Positions 1 through 5,228 are shown, numbered from the stretch's first letter. The stretch: 5,925 nucleotides of DNA from Verrucomicrobiota bacterium (GCA_004297495.1 SCTL01000042.1:1-5925); one strand, 5' to 3'. Program-made: numbers and translations. Notes: a model not told the origin generated them from the letters alone.

Positions 1-440
1 GAAAAATGCGCCTCCATCACGATGTTCGAAACGTTCGCCGAACCGGACGCGGTCAGCACCACCTCGGCGTAGTTGCCGCCATTGGCCGTTGGATTGGCCA
101 CGACGGCGTAGGTGAAGTTCGGACCCAAATCCGAGCTATTCTCCCAGTAGAATTTTCCGCCGCTGTAGCCGCCGCCAAACATGTTGATCGTCTGGGTGCT
201 CGCCGAGTTCTTGAAGGTGTAGTTGAAGACATCAATGACGCCGCTGGACTTGCTGAGGTGAATGGAGACGATGCCATTGGCCATGGTGATCGTGCCGTCG
301 TTGTTGTCGGTGAGCGTGACGTTCGCGCCGTTCGTGCCGCCGCCGGGAAGATTGGCGCGCGCGACGGGAGCGAGCACGGTGATCGCCGCCAGTGCCAGGA
401 CAAAGCGCAACTGCTTAGTGTCGAGATAAACCAAAGGCAT
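1..440 (-). CDS. Probable rhamnogalacturonan lyase (PL4-like), N-terminal part, truncated by the window edge
   Basis: The frame is open from ATG at 440 to base 1 (146 codons), and the rest lies beyond the window. Residues 1-29 form a signal peptide: a polar start with K9/R12, a hydrophobic stretch from about 13 to 26, and a cleavage site after ARA29. The mature part starts NLPGG and contains VTLTDNNDGTITMANGIVSI (41-60), then GGGYSGGKFYWENS (89-102), then GGNYAEVVLT (121-130), ending in VMEAHF. From memory, this order matches the N-terminal beta-sandwich of bacterial rhamnogalacturonan lyases of family PL4, which cut the pectin rhamnogalacturonan I backbone by beta-elimination. The catalytic lysine and histidine of that family would lie outside the window, so activity cannot be judged. 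No Shine-Dalgarno is visible; an in-frame TTG further up lacks one too and would spoil the signal peptide. The other minus frame here gives a low-complexity Arg/Ser/Pro peptide and is not the gene. The family call is recognition only; a non-catalytic protein sharing this domain is the main alternative. Confidence 0.68.
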   Translation of the reverse strand, partial: MPLVYLDTKQLRFVLALAAITVLAPVARANLPGGGTNGANVTLTDNNDGTITMANGIVSIHLSKSSGVIDVFNYTFKNSASTQTINMFGGGYSGGKFYWENSSDLGPNFTYAVVANPTANGGNYAEVVLTASGSANVSNIVMEAHF

Positions 441-455
441 TGTGCGAAGATAACC

Positions 456-480
456 GGCCAAAGCGGGAGCGGCTATGGCC
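456..480 (-). other. Leader hairpin upstream of the lyase-like gene
   Basis: On the minus strand GGCCA and UGGCC pair, followed by a U-U mismatch and a second AGC/GCU helix closing a seven-base loop. The structure sits 16 to 40 nt upstream of the ATG at 440 and would be in the 5' leader. It is short, and no T-tract follows, so it is not a terminator. A role in translation or mRNA stability is only a guess. Confidence 0.3.
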
Positions 481-534
481 AATTATGGTGAGGAGGAACC
501 GACACGCCCGTCGCCCGGAGCGGCTGGATTTATG

Positions 535-565
535 AAAAAAACCGGCTCGGAAACTTCCGAGCCGG
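535..565 (-). terminator. Rho-independent terminator of the delta-60/Ig gene
   Basis: Read on the minus strand there is a perfect 11-bp stem, CCGGCTCGGAA against TTCCGAGCCGG (565-555 and 552-542) with a two-base loop (or 10 bp with a tetraloop), followed directly by seven T's (541-535). It lies 82 nt past the TAA at 647-649 of the delta-60 gene. The A-tract is on the left side of the stem only, so it works for minus-strand transcription. It separates the delta-60 gene from the lyase-like gene, which therefore needs its own promoter in 441-534. Confidence 0.9.
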
Positions 566-646
566 GAGATGGACAACGACCGAAAATTACTCGAACACCT
601 GCTTCGCCAGCGTGCAGATGCGCCGATGTCAGCCTAAGGCTGCACG

Positions 647-3076
647 TTAAGGTGTAAATCTTGCAATATTTGCCCGAGATTGACCATTGAACTGCGAGAA
701 GCTGCCCACGGCAATAACCTTCCCACTGGATTGTTTGATCAGCTTGCGAACTGTGCCGTTGACGCACGCGCAAAAACTACTGTCGGTGGTGCCATCGGCG
801 TTAAACCGTTTCACGCCGAAATCTCCTCCCGCCAGAATCTTGCCATTACTCTGCAATAACAGGCAATGCACCACACCTGGCAAGCTTGGGTCAAAACCAG
901 TGTCAACAGTGCCATCCGCATTAAACCGTTTTAGCACTCCACCGTATCCCCAGTCATCGCCACCCGCCAGAATTTTGCCATCCGACTGTTGAACCAATGC
1001 GCGCACAAACATATCTATCCACCCACCTGAGAAATCCATGTCGAATGAATTGTAAGCCCAAGCGATCTCGTAGTCGTACGAGTCGCCGACCGGATACGAA
1101 GACACCACGTCTCCGCCAGCTATCAAACCGTCCACTTGCTTGATCAGTGCCATCACTGTGGAACCTGACTGAAGCCCATCGAACCCACTATCAACACTAC
1201 CATCCGTCCCTTCGGTGCCGATGGCAATATCTACTGCAGAATGAGTTGCCGTTGAGAAAAAATCATTGAACCCGCCGCCGACCCAAAGATAGTCAGGCGA
1301 TGATTGTTCGTACCCACCGCCGGCAATTGTGATCACGCCCCCATCGGCATCCATGACGAAGTCGGAAGTGGTGCCGATTCGCTGGTCTAAGTTTCCAGAA
1401 GAATCAAGTCGTATCAACCTGCCGCCATAATTGGGCCAGTCATCAAAAACGCCTCCGACATATACCTTGTGTGCGGAATCCACCGCCACGCAATTAACAC
1501 CACCACTCAGGTAATCGGCGACCACTGATGACGGATCAAATGACGAGTTGAGCGTGCCGTCTGATTCCAACCCGGCGATATTTTGCCGGGTGGTGCTGTT
1601 TACCTGGCTAAAATCTCCGGCGATGAAGATTTTGTCATTAGCCTGAACCGCTATGTCGTTGATATTGCCGTTGGCGCTTGCGGTAAATTCGGTGTCCAAC
1701 ACCGGGGCGCTGGCGACCTGAACCGATACCGGCGAAGAGATTTTCACAAGCCCACTGTTGTCGGTCGCCTTGGCCGTAAGAATGCAAGTGCCCGACTGCG
1801 GGCCAGCCCACGGGACCGAGTACGGAGATGAATAGTCAGTTCCGATCAGGGTGCCCCCGCGATAGAACTCAACTTTTGAGATCGTCCCGTCTGAATCGGA
1901 AGCACTTGCGGATAGTGTTATTGTCCCACCCGGGCATAGGACCGAGCCGGAGGTCGGGCTCGTCAGCGTGACGCTTGGAGCACTTCCGCCCTGAAGCGTG
2001 ATGTGGACAGGCGCGGAAGTGGTTTCGTTATTACAATTGTCTTTCGCCTTTGCCGTGAGCGTGTGACTTCCGCTCGAATAGCCAGTGGTGTTCCAAGTGA
2101 TCGAATACGGTGCTGTAGTATCCGGATTTCCTGTTTGAACCAACAAACTCCCGTCCACATAAAACGCCACACTGCTAATCGAACCGTCGCCATCAAAGGC
2201 GTCTGCATCAATTTCTACATTTGACCCGATTACGAATGAATCGCCTTCGCTGGGAGAAGTAATCTTGACCGACGGAGGGAACTGGCAGCTACCGCCATTT
2301 CCTTGAACGCCATTTGGACCCACCGGTAACGAGGGTGGTTGGTTCCCTTGTTTGACCCAAAGTTCGATTTTGAGGTATGCGCTCCAACCAAGATCGTATG
2401 TCGTCGATGGAATTTCGCCGCAGTAGCAGACATAACTGGAGGAGTAAAAGCCGGGCAACGCGGATGCCGGTTTTGTGACTTTAAGTTCCCAAATCACATT
2501 CCCGCTGGAGTCATAACCGCGTGACACATCCGTTCCCAGAGGCGCAATAATAGCGGAAAAGCCAGACCAATCTTGCCCTACAAGGCTCTCATAAAATGCT
2601 CCCTCAGCGTACCCGCAAGAATCCTGTGGGCTTGGGTTTGGGTTTGGGTCATAAGACGGAGGCGAGTCCAACCAGTTTTTCGATTGTTTGCAATGGGTGT
2701 ATTCATAGATACTCAGACAAGGAACTTTCCATTGGGATTCAAATTCGGCTACTCCGTTTCCCCTAACGTGCTCATCACCAACATAGCCGTCTTGCGTTGT
2801 CAGTAGTGTAAGACTCCCGTAGCTATCTGGCCCTTGTTGTGGTTCTGGCTCAACGCAAAAGGTACCACCCACTGACCAGCATCTAAATTCGTACGTATAA
2901 TTTACATCGCCGTTAGCCGAACTTGGAATGTCCGGCGCAAAATTTACCGTTCCGATGCATTGGACCTCACCGCACGAAACATCCGCACGAACCTCATGCG
3001 GCAATAGTAAAAAGAGAAACAAAGATATTGCGGCGGAGAAACTTCGAATACTTTGTCGGTGTATGCTTGTTTTCAT
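647..3076 (-). CDS. Secreted protein with Cys-rich N-terminal module, two Ig-like domains and seven delta-60 repeats
   Basis: 809 aa from ATG 3076. Residues 1-31 are a signal peptide (MKTSIHRQSIRSFS, then AAISLFLFLLLP, cleavage after VRA31). Residues 32 to about 265 match nothing I recognise; they hold ten cysteines (35, 40, 66, 74, 120, 129, 154, 217, 219, 264) and a DPNPNPSP linker near 143-150. Two bacterial Ig-like domains of the Big_9 kind follow at about 268-360 and 367-455; both show the SVAFYVDG / KVEFYRGG strand and the HTLTAKAKDN / CILTAKATDN strand. From 469 to the C-terminus there are seven delta-60 (DUF5122-type) repeats, for example VRALVQQSDGKILAGGD. Seven copies would suit a seven-bladed beta-propeller, but that is inference. 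No catalytic motif, membrane anchor or C-terminal sorting signal is visible. A TTG at 3124 would add 16 charged residues before the signal peptide and is rejected. No Shine-Dalgarno precedes 3076. Likely role: extracellular or cell-surface adhesion or binding. Gene limits are firm; function is unknown. Confidence 0.9.
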   Translation of the reverse strand: MKTSIHRQSIRSFSAAISLFLFLLLPHEVRADVSCGEVQCIGTVNFAPDIPSSANGDVNYTYEFRCWSVGGTFCVEPEPQQGPDSYGSLTLLTTQDGYVGDEHVRGNGVAEFESQWKVPCLSIYEYTHCKQSKNWLDSPPSYDPNPNPSPQDSCGYAEGAFYESLVGQDWSGFSAIIAPLGTDVSRGYDSSGNVIWELKVTKPASALPGFYSSSYVCYCGEIPSTTYDLGWSAYLKIELWVKQGNQPPSLPVGPNGVQGNGGSCQFPPSVKITSPSEGDSFVIGSNVEIDADAFDGDGSISSVAFYVDGSLLVQTGNPDTTAPYSITWNTTGYSSGSHTLTAKAKDNCNNETTSAPVHITLQGGSAPSVTLTSPTSGSVLCPGGTITLSASASDSDGTISKVEFYRGGTLIGTDYSSPYSVPWAGPQSGTCILTAKATDNSGLVKISSPVSVQVASAPVLDTEFTASANGNINDIAVQANDKIFIAGDFSQVNSTTRQNIAGLESDGTLNSSFDPSSVVADYLSGGVNCVAVDSAHKVYVGGVFDDWPNYGGRLIRLDSSGNLDQRIGTTSDFVMDADGGVITIAGGGYEQSSPDYLWVGGGFNDFFSTATHSAVDIAIGTEGTDGSVDSGFDGLQSGSTVMALIKQVDGLIAGGDVVSSYPVGDSYDYEIAWAYNSFDMDFSGGWIDMFVRALVQQSDGKILAGGDDWGYGGVLKRFNADGTVDTGFDPSLPGVVHCLLLQSNGKILAGGDFGVKRFNADGTTDSSFCACVNGTVRKLIKQSSGKVIAVGSFSQFNGQSRANIARFTP
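650..1672 (-). repeat. Seven delta-60 repeats (protein-level tandem array)
   Basis: Repeat cores lie at residues of about 469-490, 525-544, 579-603, 639-657, 689-708, 734-753 and 774-793. The consensus is xVxALxxQxDGKILAGGDF followed by a KRFNADGTxDxxFDPS tail. Copies 5 and 6 are the most regular; copy 3 (GVITIAGGG...YLWVGGGF) is the most divergent, with an insertion. DNA identity persists only between the last full units: 789-811 matches 909-931 at 21 of 23 bases (120 nt apart), and 828-845 matches 963-980 at 17 of 18 bases. That suggests a fairly recent unit duplication or conversion at the 3' end of the gene, with older divergence upstream. Confidence 0.82.
2628..2648 (+). other. Perfect G-quadruplex motif inside the delta-60 gene
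   Basis: The plus strand has four GGG runs (2628-2630, 2634-2636, 2640-2642, 2646-2648) separated by exactly three bases each (CTT, TTT, TTT). It meets the strict G3N3 quadruplex pattern and resembles telomere-type repeats. The G-rich strand is the template strand of the delta-60 gene, and the mRNA would carry the C-rich side. It encodes the Asn-Pro/Ser-Pro linker of the N-terminal module, so a codon-level explanation (Pro CCC, Asn AAC/AAA-like runs) is enough to account for it. Confidence 0.6.
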
Positions 3077-3077
3077 A

Positions 3078-3087
3078 ATTCGCGAAT
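3078..3087. promoter_or_regulatory. Palindrome ATTCGCGAAT abutting the delta-60 start codon
   Basis: A perfect 10-bp palindrome lies one base upstream of the ATG at 3076, where a ribosome binding site would normally sit; no purine-rich Shine-Dalgarno is present. It could be an operator. The same ATTCGC/GCGAAT half-site occurs as an inverted pair upstream of the AraC-type gene. The palindrome is short, and a chance match in a 5.9-kb window is possible. Confidence 0.25.
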
Positions 3088-3210
3088 CCGTGTTAGTTGT
3101 TGCGTGTTTTGCTCTGTTATCCAAATGTGCGCAAACTCCGTTTCAAACTTGTGTGGTATCTCGTGGCGCTCGCATCCTATCGGTCGTGTCCGAGCTCTAC
3201 CAGAATCGAG

Positions 3211-3570
3211 TTATATCGAAATCCGACATTTCGTATCCATCTGCGACATTCTCCGTTCAGCCGAATGAATTTCGGCGGGCGACACACCATGGTAACGCTT
3301 AAATTCGCGTGAGAAATGCGAGGCCTGCTTATAGGCTAGCTTGCCAGCAATTTCTTTGACGGTCAGAAGACTCGCAGCGATGAACTGAAGCGCTCTTTGC
3401 TGGCGTATCCCATTGAGCCAATCGTGCGGAGCTGTCCCTTTGGTTTCTATAAAGTAGCGCTCCAAGGTGCGCGCCGAAACACCGCAAAGCTTGGCCAATT
3501 TCTGCGTGGAATATCCAACCTCTTCCGCCAGTTGTTCCCAATTCTTGATCCGGTTTAATCGGCTTCGCAT
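3211..3570 (-). CDS. Stand-alone AraC/XylS-type DNA-binding protein
   Basis: 119 aa, almost entirely an AraC-type DNA-binding domain. The first helix-turn-helix is about residues 22-43 (STQKLAKLCGVSARTLERYF), and the second about 70-93 (TVKEIAGKLAYKQASHFSREF) followed by the family signature YHGVSPAEI (93-101). There is no ligand-binding or dimerisation domain, unlike the roughly 290-aa AraC; the size is like MarA/SoxS. Short proteins with an N-terminal RLNRIKNWEQLAEE-like segment are, from memory, a frequent paralogous group in Verrucomicrobiota. The usual GF before the second recognition helix is AY here. ATG 3570 is chosen because AGGAGG (3587-3582) precedes it at an 11-nt spacing; the GTG at 3615 has no such site and would add 15 residues. 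The gene is 134 nt upstream of the delta-60 gene on the same strand, with no terminator seen between them, so co-transcription or local control is possible. Effector and targets are unknown. Confidence 0.88.
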   Translation of the reverse strand: MRSRLNRIKNWEQLAEEVGYSTQKLAKLCGVSARTLERYFIETKGTAPHDWLNGIRQQRALQFIAASLLTVKEIAGKLAYKQASHFSREFKRYHGVSPAEIHSAERRMSQMDTKCRISI

Positions 3571-3581
3571 ATTGGATTGCC

Positions 3582-3587
3582 CCTCCT
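3582..3587 (-). promoter_or_regulatory. Shine-Dalgarno site of the AraC-type gene
   Basis: AGGAGG on the minus strand within a longer AAAGGAGGGG run, ending 11 nt before ATG 3570. The spacing is slightly long but usable. It is the only strong ribosome binding site in the window, and it decides the start at 3570 over the GTG at 3615. Confidence 0.7.
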
Positions 3588-3607
3588 TTGTTTTAATCAC
3601 GGCAGGA

Positions 3608-3639
3608 AAACTCACCCAAGTCGATCGGCTAGTGAGTTT
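3608..3639. promoter_or_regulatory. Inverted repeat upstream of the AraC-type gene, candidate operator
   Basis: AAACTCAC (3608-3615) and its exact reverse complement GTGAGTTT (3632-3639) are separated by 16 bases, giving a 24-bp centre spacing with CGATCG at the middle. The element lies 38 to 69 nt upstream of the ATG at 3570, where a promoter or operator is expected. Autoregulation by the AraC-type protein is a plausible but untested reading. No convincing -35/-10 pair was found around it. Confidence 0.35.
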
Positions 3640-3690
3640 GCCTTGTCCGCAACCTTGACACAGCGTGGCCTGCGTGTTTGAAACTTAAAG

Positions 3691-3739
3691 AAGAATTCGC
3701 ATTCTCGTTCGAAATCTTCAAATTCACCCCGCGAATCTT
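3691..3739. promoter_or_regulatory. Imperfect inverted repeat in the gap between the pseudopilin and AraC-type genes
   Basis: AAGAATTCGC (3691-3700) and GCGAATCTT (3731-3739) are reverse complements except for one extra A, with a 30-base spacer. The gap 3571-3852 (282 nt) otherwise holds the Shine-Dalgarno, the AAACTCAC repeat, a weak AGAAGC/GCTTCT pair (3752-3757 and 3775-3780) and the pseudopilin terminator. It looks AT-rich between 3680 and 3790 and shows no open frame with coding character. The half-site matches the palindrome before the delta-60 gene. Confidence 0.25.
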
Positions 3740-3810
3740 AAAACTTCGTAAAGAAGCCTAGAGCAAAGATCTGAGCTTCTAAGCACAACATTTCGCGACC
3801 AGCAAGCTGC

Positions 3811-3834
3811 AAAAATCGCGCCGCTTGGCCGCGA
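3811..3834 (-). terminator. Rho-independent terminator of the pseudopilin-like gene
   Basis: On the minus strand TCGCGGCC (3834-3827) pairs with GGCGCGA (3822-3816) across an AAGC tetraloop. This gives seven G/C-rich pairs with one bulged G, followed immediately by five T's (3815-3811). It begins 19 nt past the TGA at 3853-3855. Position and orientation fit the end of the lipoprotein/pseudopilin transcript; the bulge and short T-tract keep the call below certain. Confidence 0.75.
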
Positions 3835-3852
3835 GGCAACCTCCTCGAAGCG

Positions 3853-4677
3853 TCATCGAACGGCGTCTTGGAGGAGGGTAAGGATGTTTGTGAGCGGCGG
3901 ACTTACGTTATCACCGATTGGCTGACCAGAGGCGACAAGATTGACCGCTTGAATGCTTTTAGCGAACGAAATGCTGCCGTCTGCGAAAGTCAGGTTATAC
4001 CCCTGGAAGCGATAGTGTGCGTTCAAGTTTGGCGGATTTCCGGCGGATAGGTAATCCATGATGAAAATTTTCCGAACTCCCGCCTGACTGACCTTTTGAA
4101 TTATTCGAAGGTTATTCACGCCGGGGTTCAAGACCCAAGGATTAAACATGTAGGAGGAGCGCGCGTTACCACTGCCGTCCGTGCTCAAGAAAGAGGGGTT
4201 GCTATACTGATTGGCGGACAAGGCCGAGTTGTCACGAAAGCTGGGATCAAAAAGGACTTTGCCGTCGCCGATCAATTTTTGCGCGAAGAGGTAGCCGAAA
4301 TTGTTAAACTGACCTCCCGCCGAAGCGCTCGCACCATAGAGGCCAATATCCTGCGGGACTTTCTGGTTTACAGGACCCGAGAAAATGTAACGAGTGTACC
4401 AATTTCCATTGATGACATTTTTGGGGTGGGCGGGGTCGCTCGGATTGCCGCCCCAGATCGGGAATTCATCATTGCTGTCGGTGGCATAAAGGTTGCACCC
4501 AATAAAAAGTTGCTTCATTTGCGAAACACATTGGATTCGTTTGGCGCGTTCCTTGGCGAGCGCGAGCGCAGGGAGCAGCATCGCGGCAAGAATGGCGATG
4601 ATGGCAATGACCACCAGCAGTTCGATGAGCGTGAAGGCCCCGTTGAAATCCCGGTTGTGGCAGCGTTTTTTCGGCAT
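3853..4677 (-). CDS. Type II secretion pseudopilin-like (prepilin N-terminal methylation domain) protein
   Basis: 274 aa from ATG 4677. After a 14-residue leader (MPKKRCHNRDFNGA) comes the class III signal FTLIELLVVIAIIAIL, with the required glutamate at position 5 of the mature chain (E19) and a hydrophobic helix to about 38. A prepilin peptidase (PilD type) would cut before F15; the residue at -1 is Ala rather than the usual Gly. The helix runs on into ALAKERAKRIQCVSQMKQL, the standard start of the large pseudopilin-like family in Verrucomicrobiota and Planctomycetota. Near the C-terminus, HYRFQGYNLTFADGS (221-235) resembles the H-X9-DG processing-associated motif of that family, but with eleven residues between H221 and D233. 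It would be anchored in the inner membrane or built into a pseudopilus; whether it helps secretion or is a surface protein is unknown. It starts 40 nt after the lipoprotein gene, so the two probably share a transcript. Confidence 0.9.
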   Translation of the reverse strand: MPKKRCHNRDFNGAFTLIELLVVIAIIAILAAMLLPALALAKERAKRIQCVSQMKQLFIGCNLYATDSNDEFPIWGGNPSDPAHPKNVINGNWYTRYIFSGPVNQKVPQDIGLYGASASAGGQFNNFGYLFAQKLIGDGKVLFDPSFRDNSALSANQYSNPSFLSTDGSGNARSSYMFNPWVLNPGVNNLRIIQKVSQAGVRKIFIMDYLSAGNPPNLNAHYRFQGYNLTFADGSISFAKSIQAVNLVASGQPIGDNVSPPLTNILTLLQDAVR

Positions 4678-4717
4678 GATATGATCAGGTGTTCGTTGTG
4701 ATTGTTTTAAGGCGTGG

Positions 4718-5059
4718 TCAGTTTGTCTTCAGTCGGTTGATAAGGCGTTCAACGGCCTGCTTTTGTTCGGCGGTGAGTTTGGGGTTCGCAACCAACAACT
4801 TCAAACTACCCAGTGCGTCCGCAGTCATCCCGCTCCGAACCATGCGCGCGGTTTCTTCCAGTCCGGCTTTCAACTGCACATCCGCTTTGTCGAAGGCCTT
4901 GAGCATGGCCGCCAACTCAGGCTGATCATCAGCTTTGGCCAGTCCCAGGTTTTCCGCGCCATCACTGGATTTCCCGCAACCGGTCAAGGCGACAGTGGAA
5001 ATCACGAACGCTCCCAAGAGCAGGCAATTGATAAACCTTTTAGCGGTCTTTGAATTCAT
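4718..5059 (-). CDS. Small lipoprotein of unknown function
   Basis: 113 aa from ATG 5059. The N-terminus is a lipoprotein signal peptide: MNSKTAKR, hydrophobic 13-26, and a lipobox LTGC with the lipidated cysteine at 28 (Thr at -2 is acceptable). Gly at +2 suggests outer-membrane rather than inner-membrane retention if the usual Lol rule applies. The mature part is about 86 residues, polar to about 46, then probably all helical (PELAAMLKAFDKADVQLKAG, then DALGSLKLLVANPKLTAEQKQAVERLINRL). The LTAEQKQAVERL segment is a common helical pattern and does not identify a family. No Shine-Dalgarno is visible. Its tight spacing to the downstream pseudopilin-like gene suggests joint expression and perhaps a joint role at the envelope. 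Confidence 0.85.
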   Translation of the reverse strand: MNSKTAKRFINCLLLGAFVISTVALTGCGKSSDGAENLGLAKADDQPELAAMLKAFDKADVQLKAGLEETARMVRSGMTADALGSLKLLVANPKLTAEQKQAVERLINRLKTN

Positions 5060-5084
5060 ATCTATTCAAACTCAAACATTCTTC

Positions 5085-5103
5085 CGGCCTCGAAAGCAGG
5101 CCG
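5085..5103 (-). other. Short hairpin in the leader of the lipoprotein gene
   Basis: CGGCCT (5085-5090) and AGGCCG (5098-5103) can pair around a seven-base loop, 25 nt upstream of the ATG at 5059. No T-tract follows. It is short and GC-rich; a regulatory role is not supported beyond its position in the likely 5' leader. Confidence 0.25.
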
Positions 5104-5133
5104 CCGAATCTTCTTTGACCCTTTTCAGCGAGT

Positions 5134-5163
5134 TCAGGGGCGCCGCGCGAACGGCGCCCCTGA
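5134..5163. terminator. Strong hairpin between the beta-strand protein and the lipoprotein gene
   Basis: A perfect 12-bp GC-rich stem, TCAGGGGCGCCG (5134-5145) against CGGCGCCCCTGA (5152-5163), closes a CGCGAA loop. Its strength and position 66 nt past the TAA at 5229 suggest a terminator or 3'-end protecting structure for the gene on the right. Neither side has a T-tract, so it is not a classical intrinsic terminator; Rho-assisted termination or mRNA stabilisation is as likely. Confidence 0.5.
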
Positions 5164-5188
5164 CAAGCTAAAGCCTGCATTCGTTGTT

Positions 5189-5219
5189 CCGCGCAAATTC
5201 TTGCGCAAGAAATGCGCGG
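5189..5219. other. Nested palindromic hairpin just after the beta-strand protein gene
   Basis: CCGCGCA (5189-5195) pairs with TGCGCGG (5213-5219) and encloses a perfect 14-bp palindrome, TTCTTGCGCAAGAA (5198-5211), offset by a small A-rich internal loop. It starts 9 nt past the stop codon at 5229. As RNA it is a long hairpin with a GCGC loop; as DNA the inner palindrome could be a dimer binding site. No T-tract follows on the minus strand. Confidence 0.45.
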
Positions 5220-5228
5220 CTGTGTGTT

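Noticed and set aside
53..403. 116-codon minus-strand frame rich in Ser, Arg, Pro and Thr
   Set aside because: It is the wrong frame of the lyase-like gene; the frame starting at 440 gives a signal peptide and family motifs and is open to the window edge.
482..487. CATAAT on the minus strand as a -10 box for the lyase-like gene
   Set aside because: The position is sensible (about 41 nt before the ATG), but no -35 resembling TTGACA lies at the right spacing, so it is too weak to annotate.
6..491. 161-codon plus-strand open frame opposite the lyase-like gene
   Set aside because: Composition is low-complexity Arg/Val/Gly with no domain, and the opposite strand has a clear signal peptide and domain motifs; it is an antisense shadow in GC-rich DNA.
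630..642. CAGCCT/AGGCTG short palindrome just after the delta-60 stop
   Set aside because: The two six-base arms leave a one-base loop that cannot fold fully, there is no T-tract, and a much better terminator lies at 535-565.
3077..3124. Sixteen-residue N-terminal extension of the delta-60 protein from a TTG at 3124
   Set aside because: It would put a charged stretch before the signal peptide; ATG 3076 gives a normal signal peptide.
3217..3233. CGAAAT/ATTTCG hairpin at the end of the AraC-type gene
   Set aside because: It is within the coding sequence, AT-rich and has no T-tract, so it does not qualify as a terminator.
3655..3683. TTGACA on the plus strand as a -35 box
   Set aside because: There is no acceptable -10 at 16-18 nt and no plus-strand gene downstream.
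4096..4701. 201-codon plus-strand open frame
   Set aside because: It lies opposite the pseudopilin-like gene, whose N-terminal motif is unmistakable; the plus frame shows no domain or start signal.
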